The notes under the pieces were generated by a model. The model was not told where the DNA came from. It was given only the letters and a program-made list of their open reading frames with translations, and searched no databases. Shown here piece after piece: positions 4,572 to 5,155 of a DNA stretch of 5,155 nucleotides (its first letter is position 1; every line of letters begins with the position of its first letter). The translations under genes and the position numbers were made by a program. The stretch lies in contig CALIEL010000327.1 of NCBI GenBank assembly GCA_938022235.1, positions 1 to 5,155 of the forward strand, written 5' to 3'. The stretch comes from Oribacterium parvum (lineage in GTDB: Bacteria > Bacillota > Clostridia > Lachnospirales > Lachnospiraceae).

Positions 4572-5155
4572 ATGGCAGAGTTTGATTATCTGGTAGTGGG
4601 TGCGGGACTTTTTGGCGCTGTTTTTGCTAGAGAGGCAAAGGAACGGGGAAAGAAGGTTCTGGTCATTGACCAAAGGAATCATATCGGGGGAAATGTTTAC
4701 AGCTACGAGAAAAATGGCATCATGGTTCACCACTATGGAGCCCACATTTTCCATACCAATAATGAAGAGGTTTGGCAGTATGTGAACCGCTTTGCGGAAT
4801 TTAACCGCTTTACCAATTCTCCTATAGCCAATTATAAGGGGGAGATTTATTCCCTGCCCTTTAACATGTATACCTTCAATCGGATGTGGGGGGTAATCCG
4901 TCCGGAGGAAGCGAAAGAAAAAATTGAGGCGGAGCGAAAGGCGGCAGGAATCACCGAACCGAAGAACCTGGAAGAGCAGGCCATTTCTTTGGTAGGAAGA
5001 GAAATCTATGAAAAACTGATTAAGGGCTATACCAAGAAGCAGTGGGGGAGAGATTGTAAGGAGCTTCCTGCCTACATTATCAAAAGGCTTCCGGTGCGCC
5101 TGACCTATGACAACAACTATTTTAATGCACTATTCCAGGGAATTCCCAAGGCGGG
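4572..5155 (+). CDS. glf: UDP-galactopyranose mutase, N-terminal part (runs off window)
   Basis: Glf is a cytoplasmic flavoenzyme that converts UDP-galactopyranose to UDP-galactofuranose, the donor of galactofuranose for cell-surface polysaccharides. The first 194 residues are present out of an expected 360-400, and the frame is open at the window end. Seen are the FAD-binding G10-A-G12-L-F-G15, the family signature R35-N-H-I-G-G-N41, YGAHIFHTNN (55-64), FNRFTNSPIANYKGE, LPFNMYTFNRMWG, and GYTKKQWGRDCKELP (152-166), whose W158 sits at the substrate-site tryptophan. KRLPVRLTYDNNYF follows, with R172 at the mobile-loop arginine position. Start: GGAGG lies 5 bases upstream of the ATG. A terminator precedes it, so it belongs to a separate unit, probably a capsule or exopolysaccharide cluster continuing to the right. 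Identification is near certain. Confidence 0.97.
   Translation, partial: MAEFDYLVVGAGLFGAVFAREAKERGKKVLVIDQRNHIGGNVYSYEKNGIMVHHYGAHIFHTNNEEVWQYVNRFAEFNRFTNSPIANYKGEIYSLPFNMYTFNRMWGVIRPEEAKEKIEAERKAAGITEPKNLEEQAISLVGREIYEKLIKGYTKKQWGRDCKELPAYIIKRLPVRLTYDNNYFNALFQGIPKA

Noticed and set aside
4425..4754. Long - strand open frame opposite the glf start.
   Set aside because: It is antisense to a clearly recognised glf N-terminus, has no family resemblance and no promoter or SD, and overlaps the ohrR terminator.

Overview
This window reads as a low-to-moderate GC Firmicute chromosome, most likely class Clostridia and possibly Lachnospiraceae. The grounds are strong AGGAGG-type ribosome binding sites, short rho-independent terminators, a TTG start, and close resemblance of the recalled protein families to Gram-positive versions (a Bacillus-like OhrR and a Firmicute-type Glf). 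The genus cannot be fixed from the sequence alone. Every convincing gene is on the + strand; nothing on the - strand looks like more than antisense shadow.

Layout. (1) 1-582: the 3' part of recA, followed by a clean intrinsic terminator. (2) 726-1370: recX, the RecA modulator, with a TTG start fixed by a strong SD. (3) 1467-2465: an A+T-rich gene for a protein with an N-terminal ORF6N (phage-type DNA-binding) domain and a C-terminal phospholipase-D-like domain. It looks like accessory cargo set between housekeeping genes. (4) 2517-4447: a redox block. A near-consensus promoter drives trxA (thioredoxin). Then come a structured 159-nt spacer containing a terminator-like hairpin, trxB (thioredoxin reductase), and a MarR/OhrR-type peroxide sensor that starts on the base after the trxB stop. 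The block closes with a terminator whose loop holds the ohrR stop codon. (5) 4572 to the window end: the 5' part of glf (UDP-galactopyranose mutase), with its own probable promoter, opening a likely cell-surface polysaccharide region.

How the genes work together. RecX normally tunes RecA filaments. TrxB uses NADPH to reduce TrxA, and the OhrR-like protein probably senses organic hydroperoxide through Cys16. The gene order suggests that thiol reduction and peroxide sensing are transcriptionally linked. Glf makes UDP-galactofuranose for surface glycans and is unrelated to the redox block.

The most interesting points are: the ORF6N/PLD-like cargo gene; the terminator-like hairpin between trxA and trxB, preceded by an orphan SD and an 8-residue mini-ORF; the cysteine arrangement of the OhrR homologue, which matches the two-cysteine class; and candidate operators at the trxA and glf promoters. 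I see no complete new system, CRISPR array, RNA gene or insertion sequence. No intergenic gap exceeds 160 bases.
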